A stretch of DNA of 64,000 nt, taken from positions 62,001-126,000 of the forward strand of contig NZ_LWQT01000010.1 of assembly GCF_001650715.1 (NCBI RefSeq). Direction: 5' to 3'. The position numbers and the translations under genes are program-made. The first letter of the stretch is position 1. Each line of letters opens with the position of its first letter. Shown here in pieces: positions 26,101 to 33,832 of this stretch. Below the pieces are notes generated by a model. That model was given only the letters and a program-made list of their open reading frames with translations, ran no database searches and had not been told where the DNA came from. This DNA is from Paramagnetospirillum marisnigri (GTDB lineage Bacteria > Pseudomonadota > Alphaproteobacteria > Rhodospirillales > Magnetospirillaceae).

Positions 26101-26550
26101 TATATCAGCAAGCCCATCGACCGGGCCAAACTGCGCGAGGTGGTGTCACGCCATGCCGATACCCTTGGCGCGGCGCCAGCCATGCCTTGCGCCCCGGCCA
26201 CGGTTCCCGCCGAACCGGCAGTGGATTTCAGTGTCCTGGATACCCTGGCCGAGGATATCGAGGTGGAAACGGTCGTGGCGATTCTGGCGCGCTTCCACGA
26301 AGACGGCCTGGAGCGGGCCGCCGCTGCCAGGGCAGCCCTGCAGGCGGGGGATCTCGATCAGGTCAAGCGCGAGGGCCACACCCTGAAGGGAGCCGCGGCC
26401 AGTACCGGCTTGCTGGCCATCCGTAACGCGGGCCTCGCCCTGGAAAATGCCGCCAAGGCCGGACAGGGAATTCATGAGGCCCTGGCCGAGTTGGATCGCC
26501 TGCTGGCGCAATTGCCGGGGTGCCTGGCCGGAACACCCTACGAAATCTAG
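23188..26550 (+). CDS. Hybrid sensor histidine kinase (PAS, HisKA, HATPase, two receivers, HPt)
   Basis: A 1120-residue membrane phosphorelay protein. An N-terminal helix (2-20) and a second helix (about 310-335) enclose a periplasmic sensor of some 290 residues. A PAS domain (about 350-470) is followed by HisKA with His495 (FLATMSHEIRTPMNG), an intact HATPase (NLAGNAVKF, DSGIGIPEEARDRLF, GTGLGLAISRRLAELMGG), receiver 1 (VDDNPINRD, Asp781), receiver 2 (AEDNPVNQQ, Asp922 in LMDVQMPEMDG) and a C-terminal HPt domain with His1064 in REGHTLKGAAAS. The layout is that of BarA/EvgS-type kinases. It is 21 bp after the PhnD-like gene, so the two are co-transcribed and the binding protein probably loads the sensor. 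Ribosome site GGAG...GGAG precedes ATG 23188. No cognate output regulator is adjacent. Confidence 0.92.
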   Translation: MGRIIVVFVLLELLALSFLNMVRLDRERQHLDQYTAVLETAYGSSLQMYRLAMELTYFDLVGRPEVVDIVARAAVAGDEEKSLLRGRLYRRLYPLYQELQRRNLRQLHFHLSDGTSFLRFHQPDRFGDLLSDVRPSIRIANTEHRPVQGFEAGRIASGFRFVHPISSDGRHVGSVETSLTFKAIRDAMAELDGSREYAFVIRRDVVETVLFASQSSLYAPSALSPDFLVEDVGVRLVDSAPPLSEMAQILNRELATRPDVTRRMLAGETFTIRADQGGNPHAVSLVAVRDVGGKAAGYVISYVPAPVLHAITNDFLVSLVVVTLMLLAGCVLFVRLQRGAKALEHERTSLKAITDTMADGLFVMDNHGLIVLANPAACGLLGYSEAEMVGRQAHALFHSHAVNDHLPISECPVFKAVSRGRPYSGEESFCHRDGRIIPMEVASTPLVRQGELRGSVNAFRDITLRKETEQALIRAKQGAERASQAKSEFLATMSHEIRTPMNGVIGMTGLLLDTPLTGDQRYFAETIRDSAESLLTVINDILDFSKMEAGKLDLDYTDFQILPLVESIVDILAPRAHAKGIEMASLTEPGLPMLVRGDPGRLRQILMNLAGNAVKFTASGGVSLEVTQIGAESGRVSIRFEVRDSGIGIPEEARDRLFSMFTQVDASTARRYGGTGLGLAISRRLAELMGGDIGFDSREGIGSRFWITIPLEVVAVALPPQVSLAGRRLLLVDDNPINRDVLERQLKGFGIVTAACEDAQSAMSELTRAMGAEGWEAVMIDAQMPGVNGLDLVRMIRAVPALAGLKLIITSSQGAVVSAEEGGYDAFLHKPLRQQAILDALARVLGLVDAEAPARLEDVGNGDEGAPAGRRLRILVAEDNPVNQQVAIGLLRKLGHSVDVAGDGVEAVESVRSRPYDLVLMDVQMPEMDGLEATRAIRGLGGRAAGIPIVAMTANAMRGDETMCLEAGMDGYISKPIDRAKLREVVSRHADTLGAAPAMPCAPATVPAEPAVDFSVLDTLAEDIEVETVVAILARFHEDGLERAAAARAALQAGDLDQVKREGHTLKGAAASTGLLAIRNAGLALENAAKAGQGIHEALAELDRLLAQLPGCLAGTPYEI

Positions 26551-26631
26551 GGTGTCGGGGGCTCATTGCTGCTGTGCTTCGCGTGCTGCTGCCATGCAGC
26601 CTCCGCAGGCACGGGAAACCAGCGACTGTCA

Positions 26632-26637
26632 TATAAT
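26632..26637 (+). promoter_or_regulatory. Putative -10 element (TATAAT) for the small ORF at 26670
   Basis: A perfect TATAAT in GC-rich DNA lies 33 bp before the ATG of the 69-residue ORF and 82 bp after the hybrid kinase stop. No clear -35 hexamer is seen 16-18 bp upstream. Confidence 0.45.
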
Positions 26638-26669
26638 GAGTCGGCTCTCAATCGAGAGAGGAGACCGCA

Positions 26670-26879
26670 ATGATAGAGAATCCGACATTCGCCGTGCTGG
26701 CAGCCAGCAGCCACTTGGCTACGGGCCTGCTGCAGGTGCTCGCCCCCCGCGAAACCAGGGATGTGCGGTGTGAAGCCGCCGAGAAGGCGCGTGTCGCCCA
26801 GCCCATTTGCCTTGGAGATGTCGGCTGGTGCGACCATTACGGCCACCGCCACGGCGACGTGGATGTGGAACGGCTCTGA
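26670..26879 (+). CDS. Small hypothetical protein with His-rich C-terminus
   Basis: A 69-residue soluble protein of no recognised family. Acceptance as a gene rests on its surroundings: a strong GAGAGGAGA ribosome site 6-8 nt before the ATG, a TATAAT box 33 bp upstream, and a textbook terminator 24 bp after the stop. It contains three cysteines and a His/Asp cluster near the end (CLGDVGWCDHYGHRHGDVDVERL), which might bind metal. It forms a monocistronic unit between the hybrid kinase and the phytochrome kinase, suggesting independent expression. Confidence 0.62.
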   Translation: MIENPTFAVLAASSHLATGLLQVLAPRETRDVRCEAAEKARVAQPICLGDVGWCDHYGHRHGDVDVERL

Positions 26880-26901
26880 GCCCTCCCTCCGCTCGACCCT
26901 G

Positions 26902-26941
26902 ACCAAAGTGCCGTCGCTTCTGTCGACGGCACTTTGGTTTT
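26902..26941 (+). terminator. Rho-independent terminator
   Basis: CCAAAGTGCCGTCG and CGACGGCACTTTGG form a perfect 14-bp stem (15 with the flanking A-T pair) around a 7-nt loop, followed by TTTT. It closes the transcript of the small ORF at 26670-26879. Confidence 0.92.
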
Positions 26942-27019
26942 ATGACCTCGATTCGCCATTCTCCCCTTGCATGTGTCGGTATATGATACGTTTGGTATAA
27001 GCCGCTGGAGCGGGGTGGG

Positions 27020-29950
27020 ATGGGCGAGGATGCCGACCTCTCCGAGGTGATCGGGCGTAACCAGGATATTTGCGCCCGCGAGCCGATTCGTACCGTTGGT
27101 GCCGTTCAGCCCCATGGTTGTCTCATTGGTCTGGATGCCCGTTCGCTTGGGTTGGTGACCCGCAGCGCCAATCTCGATGCTCTGGTGGGCGAGATTCGCT
27201 TGGGCGAGGTCCCGTCCTGGCTGGGGGGAGAGGTGCTGGAGACTTGCCGGGGCCTGGTGCGCCAGGGGGGCGGCGACGTGGTGATGGAAACCACGATTGT
27301 CGGGGTCGGGCAGGTCGAGTTGCGTTGTTTCCTCTCGGGACGCGAGGCGTTCTGTGAATTCGAGCCACCCTGGTCGGCCGAAGCCATTCGCGAGCTTTCT
27401 GGATTTGAACGTGTGCTGGTCTATCGCTTTGATGCCGATGGCAATGGCGATGTGGTCGGCGAAAGCCTGGTGGGCGACTGGACGCAATCCTTCCTGGGAC
27501 TGCGCTTTCCCGCCAGTGACATCCCATCCCAGGCCCGCGCGCTCTACCGCGAAACCCGAGACCGGTGGGTGCCCACCCGGGATTATGAACCGGTGCCCTT
27601 GGTTCCCGGCAGCTCGCGTCAGGGGCGGGAATTCGATCTGGGGCCATGTTCGTTCCGCAGTGTTTCCCCCATCCATCGTCTCTACCAGCGCAATATCGAT
27701 GTGGATGGTTCCATGTCCGTCTCGGTGATGCGCGATGGCCGTCTGTGGGGATTGGTGATTGGCCACCATCGGCGGCCGCATCGGGTTTCGGCCTTGGTTC
27801 GCCGTCAGGTGGTGGCCATCGCCCAGGCATTTTCCATGCGCCTTGACTCGCAGCTGAGTCGCGATGCCAAGGAAGAGTTCGAGCGCGACATGCAGGCCTA
27901 TTCCGCCATGCTGGGAAAGCTGGCGGCGGCCGACGACTTCCTCGCCGCCCTGACCGAAGGGCGGCCGAGCATCCTGGATTTGTTGCTTGGCTGCTGCGGA
28001 GCGGCCGTGGTGTGGGAGGACGGCCCCCAGGTCCGGGTGCGGGGCCTGGGGGCGGTGCCGCCCGATCAGGATATGGCGACCCTGGTGGCCTGGATCAGGG
28101 GGCAAAGCAGCGGCGCCATCTTTGCCACCGATTGCCTGCCCATCCGCTATCCGGCCTACCAGATTCATCAGGAGATGGCCAGCGGCGTCCTGGCTTGCTT
28201 CTTCGACGATTCTCGTCGCCCCGTCCTGCTGCTGTTCCGTCCGGAAGTGGTCCGTTCGGTGGCGTGGGCGGGCAAGCCGGAGAAGTCCGAGGCGCCTGAC
28301 GGCAGTTTCAGCCTGCCCCGGCGCTCCTTCGACCGCTGGGTCGAGGTCCGCCACGGCCATTCACAGCCCTGGCAGTCCTGGGAACTGGACATAGCCGCCA
28401 TCATCAGTTCCACGGTCAACCACGTCATCATCCGCCAGCGCCGCCGTATCGAGGATTTGAACGTGGAAGTGGAGCGTTTCACCCAGGCGCTCGATCTCAG
28501 TTCGACCACGCTGTACCACCAGGATCGCACCTTGCGATACATCTGGATTCATAACCCGGATATCGGACTGGGCCGAAAGGCGCAGGGCAAGACCGATTGG
28601 GAGGTCTTCGATCCGGAATTGGCGGCCCGCGTGGTCGCGGTCAAGCGGCAGGTGCTGGACAGCGGCCAGGGGGCGCGGGTGGCCATCCCGTCCCGGCCCA
28701 ATGATCCCATGGCCGAATGGTACGATCTATCGGTGGAGCCGCTGAAGGATGAGGATGGCTATGTGACCGGGCTGTCTTGCGCCGGGGTTCGCATTACCGA
28801 ACGCAAGCGGGCGGAAGAGGCGCTGCGCCGCAATGAGGCGCTGCTGCGCGAGGTGCAGCAGATCGCTCAACTGGGGCACTATGTCTACGATGTCGGCGCC
28901 GATCACTGGGAAAGCTCGCCGGTTCTGGACTCGATCCTCGGCATTGGTCCCGACTTCATCCGGGATTCCGCCCATGCTCTTGATCTTGCCGCCGCCGGAT
29001 TGGACGGTACCGTGATGCCGCTGCTAGAACGGTTGATGCAGGGAGAACAGGACTTCTTCGACATGGTCTTCCAGATTCGCCGCCACGATGACGGACGCCG
29101 CCGCTGGGTGGCCAGTGTCGGCCATCTGGAGCGCGACGAGTCGGGGGCCCCGGTTCGGGTCATCGGCAGCATTCACGACATCAATGATCGCGTCGAGGCG
29201 GAGAGGAATCTGCGAGAGGTCCATGCCGACCTGGATCAACAGGCGAAGGAACTGGCTCGCTCCAACGCTGAACTGGAGCAGTTCGCCTATGTGGCCTCCC
29301 ACGATCTTCGCCAGCCGTTGCGCATGGTCACCGCCTATCTTGGCCTGTTGCGGAAAAAGCTGGGTGCCGACCTGGACCAGGATGCCCGGACCTTCATGGA
29401 TTTTGCCACGGATGGTGCCAGACGCATGGATCGGCTGATCGTCGACCTGCTGGAATATTCCAAGCTGGGGCGCAACCAGCGTCCGTTCGAGCCGGTTCCA
29501 CTGAATGAGGTTCTTACCGAATGCTTGCGCTATCTCCGGCTTGCCATCGAGGATGTCGGCGCGGAGGTTGTGCTGGCCGATGACCTGCCGGTGGTCCTTG
29601 GCGATCGCGGCGAACTCCTGCGGCTGTTCCAGAACCTGATCGGCAATGCCGTCAAGTACAGGGCGCCGGATCGGCCCCCCCGGGTCACCGTTGGATGCCG
29701 TATGGTGAAGCAGGATTGGGAGTTCCACGTCACCGATAATGGCATCGGTATCGCCGCCAGCGACTTCGACCGCGCCTTCGCCGTCTTCCAGCGCTTGGTG
29801 TCCGCCGACGACTATGATGGAACCGGAATAGGCCTGTCCGCCTGCAAGAAGATCGTGGAAAGCCACGGCGGCCGCATCTGGATCGACTCCGAACTGGGCC
29901 ACGGAACCAGCATGCGCTTCAGCTTGCCGGATCGCTTGGCGTCATGCTGA
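27020..29950 (+). CDS. Bacteriophytochrome sensor histidine kinase with two extra PAS domains
   Basis: A 976-residue soluble photoreceptor kinase. The PAS_2 domain has Cys18 in DICAREPIRTVGAVQPHG, the position at which bacteriophytochromes attach biliverdin. The GAF domain (about 125-300) has LRFPASDIPSQARALY and FRSVSPIHRLYQRNIDVDGSMSVSV, which contain the conserved chromophore-contact Asp and His. The PHY domain follows (about 310-500) with LPRRSFDRWVEVRHGHSQPW. Then come two PAS domains (about 485-600 and 620-730) and the transmitter with His761 in FAYVASHDLRQPLRM and intact N, G1 and G2 boxes. Red/far-red light would set kinase activity. No haem oxygenase or response regulator gene is adjacent. 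A hairpin follows at 29968-29991. Confidence 0.92.
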   Translation: MGEDADLSEVIGRNQDICAREPIRTVGAVQPHGCLIGLDARSLGLVTRSANLDALVGEIRLGEVPSWLGGEVLETCRGLVRQGGGDVVMETTIVGVGQVELRCFLSGREAFCEFEPPWSAEAIRELSGFERVLVYRFDADGNGDVVGESLVGDWTQSFLGLRFPASDIPSQARALYRETRDRWVPTRDYEPVPLVPGSSRQGREFDLGPCSFRSVSPIHRLYQRNIDVDGSMSVSVMRDGRLWGLVIGHHRRPHRVSALVRRQVVAIAQAFSMRLDSQLSRDAKEEFERDMQAYSAMLGKLAAADDFLAALTEGRPSILDLLLGCCGAAVVWEDGPQVRVRGLGAVPPDQDMATLVAWIRGQSSGAIFATDCLPIRYPAYQIHQEMASGVLACFFDDSRRPVLLLFRPEVVRSVAWAGKPEKSEAPDGSFSLPRRSFDRWVEVRHGHSQPWQSWELDIAAIISSTVNHVIIRQRRRIEDLNVEVERFTQALDLSSTTLYHQDRTLRYIWIHNPDIGLGRKAQGKTDWEVFDPELAARVVAVKRQVLDSGQGARVAIPSRPNDPMAEWYDLSVEPLKDEDGYVTGLSCAGVRITERKRAEEALRRNEALLREVQQIAQLGHYVYDVGADHWESSPVLDSILGIGPDFIRDSAHALDLAAAGLDGTVMPLLERLMQGEQDFFDMVFQIRRHDDGRRRWVASVGHLERDESGAPVRVIGSIHDINDRVEAERNLREVHADLDQQAKELARSNAELEQFAYVASHDLRQPLRMVTAYLGLLRKKLGADLDQDARTFMDFATDGARRMDRLIVDLLEYSKLGRNQRPFEPVPLNEVLTECLRYLRLAIEDVGAEVVLADDLPVVLGDRGELLRLFQNLIGNAVKYRAPDRPPRVTVGCRMVKQDWEFHVTDNGIGIAASDFDRAFAVFQRLVSADDYDGTGIGLSACKKIVESHGGRIWIDSELGHGTSMRFSLPDRLASC

Positions 29951-29967
29951 AAGCTCGTGAATTTGGG

Positions 29968-29991
29968 GGAAGCCGCCTGAAGGCGGCTTCC
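29968..29991. terminator. Stem-loop between convergent genes
   Basis: GGAAGCCGCC and GGCGGCTTCC form a perfect 10-bp stem with a TGAA loop between the phytochrome kinase stop and the end of the convergent small exported protein gene. There is no U-run on either strand (GAAAAAT on one side), so it is probably a bidirectional but imperfect terminator. Confidence 0.6.
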
Positions 29992-30002
29992 GAAAAATAG
30001 GC

Positions 30003-30278
30003 CTAGCCGCGACATTCGGCTCCGACCTTCTGCCCGGCTTCGCCCGCGACGGCCTGCGGGTTGCCCTTGATCTTGCCGGCCATGGCCAGGGCGGTGACCG
30101 AGTCCCGGGCTGCCGCGCGGATGCCGTCGACGCCCTTCATGCACAGGGACTTCAGGTCGGGGTTGGCGGCCTTGATCCCGGCGACGGTGGCTTCGACCTC
30201 GGCCGGGTCCTCGGCGGCGGTGGCCGTCATCGGGACGGCGATCAGCGTGACGGCCAGGGCAAGTGCGAACTTGAACAT
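30003..30278 (-). CDS. Small exported protein of unknown function
   Basis: A 91-residue protein with a signal peptide (MFKFALALAVTLIAVPMTATA, cleavage near AEDP). The mature part is short, helical and has two cysteines (SLCMKGV and GAECRG) that could form a disulfide in the periplasm. I choose ATG 30278 because of the GGGGAAA ribosome site and the signal peptide; the frame is open to 30341. It is convergent with the phytochrome kinase and followed by the shared hairpin. I do not recognise the family; the size and Cys pattern recall small periplasmic helical proteins. Confidence 0.65.
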   Translation of the reverse strand: MFKFALALAVTLIAVPMTATAAEDPAEVEATVAGIKAANPDLKSLCMKGVDGIRAAARDSVTALAMAGKIKGNPQAVAGEAGQKVGAECRG

Positions 30279-30456
30279 TCCATTTCCCCTTATTCCTAGA
30301 GATTGAATATGGTCGATGTTTGCTTGGTCTTCATCAATCACGGTTTCGGCGCCGATCGACGTCGCGGCAGGGGGCTGCCAGGGACGACGATGGCGCGCCT
30401 TCCAAAGATGGGGCGCTCGTGAGCAGAATCACTCCAAACTTTCAGTGGATCGCGGT

Positions 30457-30849
30457 CTATATCTTCGAGATATAGGGACGGTATTCGAAATCCTCGATTT
30501 CGATGTGGTGCACCAGCCAGCCCGACAGGAACTGGTGCAACTCGACCGCGACCTTGCGGAAATTGTCGGTGTTGACCGAGGCCGAAATGTCCTCGACCCG
30601 CATGGCGATGGTCTGATGCGAGTGGCGGTGAAGGTCCAGGAAGGGAAACTGTGCCCGTTCCATCATCGCCTCCTCTTCCTTGAAGTGGTAGGCGATGTAG
30701 TCGTTCAACTCGGAGATGATGGTGGCCATGGAATCGAATCCGGTGGCGTTCTTCTCCACCAGGATGATGCGATCCAGCAGCGCGAACAGGCGCTGGTGGT
30801 GCTGGTCGAGAATTTCATGGCCGACGCTGAGGTCTTCGGTCCAGGACAA
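30457..30849 (-). CDS. Bacteriohemerythrin
   Basis: A 130-residue single-domain hemerythrin that binds O2 at a non-haem di-iron centre. The ligand set is present in order: His18 (DQHHQRLF), His55 and Glu59 (HFKEEE), His74 and His78 (HRHSH), His115 and Asp120 (HHIEIED). The four-helix length and the terminal FEYRPYI segment match stand-alone bacteriohemerythrins, which are numerous in magnetotactic spirilla. It lies 62 bp downstream of the PAS/EAL gene on the same strand and could share its transcript, linking O2 handling with c-di-GMP turnover. Confidence 0.93.
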   Translation of the reverse strand: MSWTEDLSVGHEILDQHHQRLFALLDRIILVEKNATGFDSMATIISELNDYIAYHFKEEEAMMERAQFPFLDLHRHSHQTIAMRVEDISASVNTDNFRKVAVELHQFLSGWLVHHIEIEDFEYRPYISKI

Positions 30850-30911
30850 GGTGGATGTCTCCCAGATGGGGATTCCACATACCGCGAAGCGGGTTTTGGA
30901 TCAATGCGTAT

Positions 30912-32654
30912 TCATACGGGATCCTGGGCCGACGACGCCCCTCCGCCATTGGCGCCGAAGAATAACAGGCCGTTGCGCCATTGTGTCACCGGAGTCACCC
31001 AGGGGGCCTTGGTCCCCGGATGGCGATCGGATGGCCGCATGGGCTTGCCGAAATAATAGCCCTGGCCATAGCGGACATTGTAGACGCGCAGCAAATTGGC
31101 GGTGGCTTCGTCTTCCACATGCTCGGCGACGGTGGCGATCTTGAGTTCGCGGCACAACTGGGTAATGGCCCGCAGGAAAGGGAGGCTTTCCCCCTTGCCA
31201 GCGGCTTCACGGACATAGGAGCCATCGATCTTGACATGGTCGACCTTGAGGCCGCGCAGATAATGGAAGGCGGCGGCGCCCGAGCCGAAATCGTCGATAC
31301 CGACCGGATGGCCCCGGCCGCGAATTTCCTGGATGACCGCGTTGGCTGCCGCAAGATCGGCGATGGAGGCCGATTCCGTCAGTTCGAACAGCAGGCGCCC
31401 GCGCAGATCGGCGGCGCCAATGATCAGGTGAAGCAACCGCGCCGCCATGGACGAACTGGAAATGGTGCGGCCCGACAGGTTGACGGCGAAGCGCAGCGAG
31501 GGCTCGGCCCCCGGCCCCTGGCGCATGAACTCGATGGTGCGCCCCAGGATGGCCATATCCAACTCGCCCACCAGGCCGGTATCCTCGGCGAAGACCACCG
31601 TATTGTAGGGCGAGGCGCCGGCGTCGCCAAAGCGCACCAGGCATTCGAAGTGGTGGACCGCATTACTCCACAAATCGACGATGGGCTGGAAGTATAGCTG
31701 GAAGTCACCGGACCCGATGGTCTGCTTGACCTCGCGCATCTTGCTGACGGTGGCGCTCAGCGATGGCTTGGCGATGGTCGACAGTTCCTGGATGGTGGCG
31801 CCGCTGTCCTGGCTGAAGCGGTTCAGGGTGTAGATCAGGGCGCTGGTGGCTTCCTGCGACGAGATCCCGGTGGTATCGAACTGGACGCTGGCGGCGGTGG
31901 GGTGGAGGTCGGTGCCCATCAGGGAATGGGCCAGGGTCGAAATGGTATCCTCGATATCGGTTGAGGTGACCTCGGGGCCGTGGATCACGCCGTATTTGGA
32001 TTCGCCCAGATTGGCGGCGGCGTCGCCACCCACGGAACACTGGCGCAGATACTCGGTGAAGCGATTGATGAACTCGGTGGTGGCCTCGGTTCCGACCTTG
32101 GTGCGCAGATCGGCCAGCTCCGGCAGATCCAGCAGGGTCATGCGATAGGCGTCGTCAGCCTCCTTGGCGCTTTCCTTGACCAAGTTGCCAGCCAGGGCCT
32201 CGAAGCCTTCGCGGCCCAGCAATCCCTCGCCGTCGCGACGAACCGTCGGCGACATGATGGTGCCGCTGTGGGTCAGCACCAGCAGCAGTCGGCCCTCGTG
32301 GTCGGGATGGGGGTAGCCCGACAGCGCCACCGGGACGGCGCCGCCCTCGGGCAGGCTGACATGCAAGAGGGTATGGCGGACCCGCTCGCCATTGGCCATG
32401 CGGGTCAGGGCATTGATGGCGCGTGACTGGTCCTCGGAGCGGATCAGGTCCTGCAGGGTCATGGTGGCCAGCAGGCGGGCCGGGCGTCCCACCAGCGACA
32501 TGGAGGCGCCGATGGCAAAGATGATGCGACCGTCATGGGCCACTTCCATCAACAGATCGGCGGCGGCAAAGGCAAAGGCGACATAAGCCTCCTGGGGCTG
32601 GCCCAATTTGGCCCCAGGCTGCAAGTCCACTACGTTTTCCTTGGGAGTCCCCAT
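30912..32654 (-). CDS. PAS - degenerate GGDEF - EAL phosphodiesterase
   Basis: A 580-residue soluble protein (from ATG 32654, MGTPKENVV). An N-terminal PAS-like domain (about 20-130) is followed by a GGDEF-like domain whose signature is lost (NLGESKYGVI in place of GGDEF), and by an EAL domain (about 310-550). The EAL motif reads ECL (FECLVRFGD) but keeps the metal-binding Glu. Other catalytic segments are intact: AVNLSG, LLFELTES, IDDFGSG, VKIDGSYV, VAEHVEDE and YGQGYYFGKP. It should therefore hydrolyse c-di-GMP, with the dead cyclase domain as a possible GTP sensor. The frame is open to 32873, but the added residues look non-coding. Confidence 0.85.
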   Translation of the reverse strand: MGTPKENVVDLQPGAKLGQPQEAYVAFAFAAADLLMEVAHDGRIIFAIGASMSLVGRPARLLATMTLQDLIRSEDQSRAINALTRMANGERVRHTLLHVSLPEGGAVPVALSGYPHPDHEGRLLLVLTHSGTIMSPTVRRDGEGLLGREGFEALAGNLVKESAKEADDAYRMTLLDLPELADLRTKVGTEATTEFINRFTEYLRQCSVGGDAAANLGESKYGVIHGPEVTSTDIEDTISTLAHSLMGTDLHPTAASVQFDTTGISSQEATSALIYTLNRFSQDSGATIQELSTIAKPSLSATVSKMREVKQTIGSGDFQLYFQPIVDLWSNAVHHFECLVRFGDAGASPYNTVVFAEDTGLVGELDMAILGRTIEFMRQGPGAEPSLRFAVNLSGRTISSSSMAARLLHLIIGAADLRGRLLFELTESASIADLAAANAVIQEIRGRGHPVGIDDFGSGAAAFHYLRGLKVDHVKIDGSYVREAAGKGESLPFLRAITQLCRELKIATVAEHVEDEATANLLRVYNVRYGQGYYFGKPMRPSDRHPGTKAPWVTPVTQWRNGLLFFGANGGGASSAQDPV

Positions 32655-32781
32655 TTCATCCGCCGAAACCGCTGATGAACGTATTGTTGCATACCGAGGC
32701 CCAAGGATGGAACAATAATACGATTGTGATAAGTCAATATTTATTGACGTTCTGTGACGTGATGCTCCAGCTCGACTGCGA

Positions 32782-33690
32782 TCAATAAGGGATTGTCGGG
32801 AGTAATGCGTCAATATTGCGGCGCATGGAGGTTTCGGCAGCGAACTTGTCGCGCAACTGTTGCGCCATGCCAAGCCGTTCCGTATCGGGCAGGGCCAGGA
32901 TTTCCAGGCAGCGCTCCGCCAGTCGTTCGTATGGGGTGCGCAGCGTGTAATCGGCCAGCTTTCCCATGATGCTGGTATCGAAATCCTCGGCCACCACCAG
33001 ACTGCCGTAATGCAGGGCGGCGGTGATGCGGGACGCCGACAGGAAACGGACCACCGGTCCCCGGCGCATGTCCAGCACGATCTTCGAGCGCGAGATCATG
33101 TTGTGACGAATATACTCCGGCATGTCGCCGAAGGTGGCCTGGACCCGGACACCTTGTTTCAGCAGCTGATGAATGGGGGGGGCCCGGTGGGGGGTGAACT
33201 TGCCATAGAGCAGGATGTCGATGGTCTGGTCCTCGGCCGGTTGGGCCTGCAGGCTGGGGCAGTGGCCGAAGGCGAGAAAGTGCGCCTTGTTCGTCGCCCC
33301 CGCCTTGGTCAGTTCCACATCGTATTGCTGGTCGGCCATCAGCAGCCAGACGAAGTCGAAGAACGGCAGCGATCGCAGCAGGTTGGTCACGCGCGGCCTG
33401 TCGCCGACCTTGCCCAGTGACAGGCTGTCGGACAGGTCCTCGGTGGCGACCAGGCCGATGATCAGATCGTCGCCGAATTTTTCCTTGGCGGCCATCATGT
33501 CGTTGAGCAGGCCGGGGCCGGGGAAGTGTTCCAGCACCAGGTTGACATAGGGGCGCGGCAGCAGGTGGGTGTATTCGAACTGGACCTGATGGCCGCCCTC
33601 GATCATTCCCGCCGCCATGGGGCGCAAGGCGTCCTCCAGCATGGCGACGCCGCCCATCTCGTGATTCTTCAGGAAGAAATTGAACTTCAT
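32782..33690 (-). CDS. Putative GT-B-type glycosyltransferase
   Basis: A 302-residue soluble protein. The N-terminal half has Rossmann-like strands (HQVQFEYTHLLPRPYVNLVLEHFPG), and the C-terminal half resembles the group-1 glycosyltransferase end (TIDILLYGKFTPHR, SKIVLDMRRGPVVRFLSASRITAALHYGSLVVAEDF, then ERCLEILALPDTERLGMAQQLRDKF). I infer a sugar transferase acting in surface polysaccharide or flagellin glycosylation, because it begins the glycan cluster and is divergent from a CDP-glycerol transferase-like gene. No clear ribosome site precedes ATG 33690. Donor and acceptor are unknown. Confidence 0.55.
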   Translation of the reverse strand: MKFNFFLKNHEMGGVAMLEDALRPMAAGMIEGGHQVQFEYTHLLPRPYVNLVLEHFPGPGLLNDMMAAKEKFGDDLIIGLVATEDLSDSLSLGKVGDRPRVTNLLRSLPFFDFVWLLMADQQYDVELTKAGATNKAHFLAFGHCPSLQAQPAEDQTIDILLYGKFTPHRAPPIHQLLKQGVRVQATFGDMPEYIRHNMISRSKIVLDMRRGPVVRFLSASRITAALHYGSLVVAEDFDTSIMGKLADYTLRTPYERLAERCLEILALPDTERLGMAQQLRDKFAAETSMRRNIDALLPTIPY

Positions 33691-33832
33691 GGTGGGGCTT
33701 ACGCGGTCTGTGGGACATTCGATACGGTCATGCTAGCATCATCTCCCGTGATCACCCAACATTGACCCGTTCGGCAGATGGTTCCATTTTGGTGTCGTCG
33801 CGGTTTTGCGCCAACTATTCACAGGCTGGGCC

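Noticed and set aside
30457..30475. Perfect palindrome CTATATCT-TCG/A-AGATATAG at the end of the hemerythrin gene
   Set aside because: It lies within the last codons and the stop codon, has no GC stem or U-run, and is probably a coding coincidence rather than a terminator.
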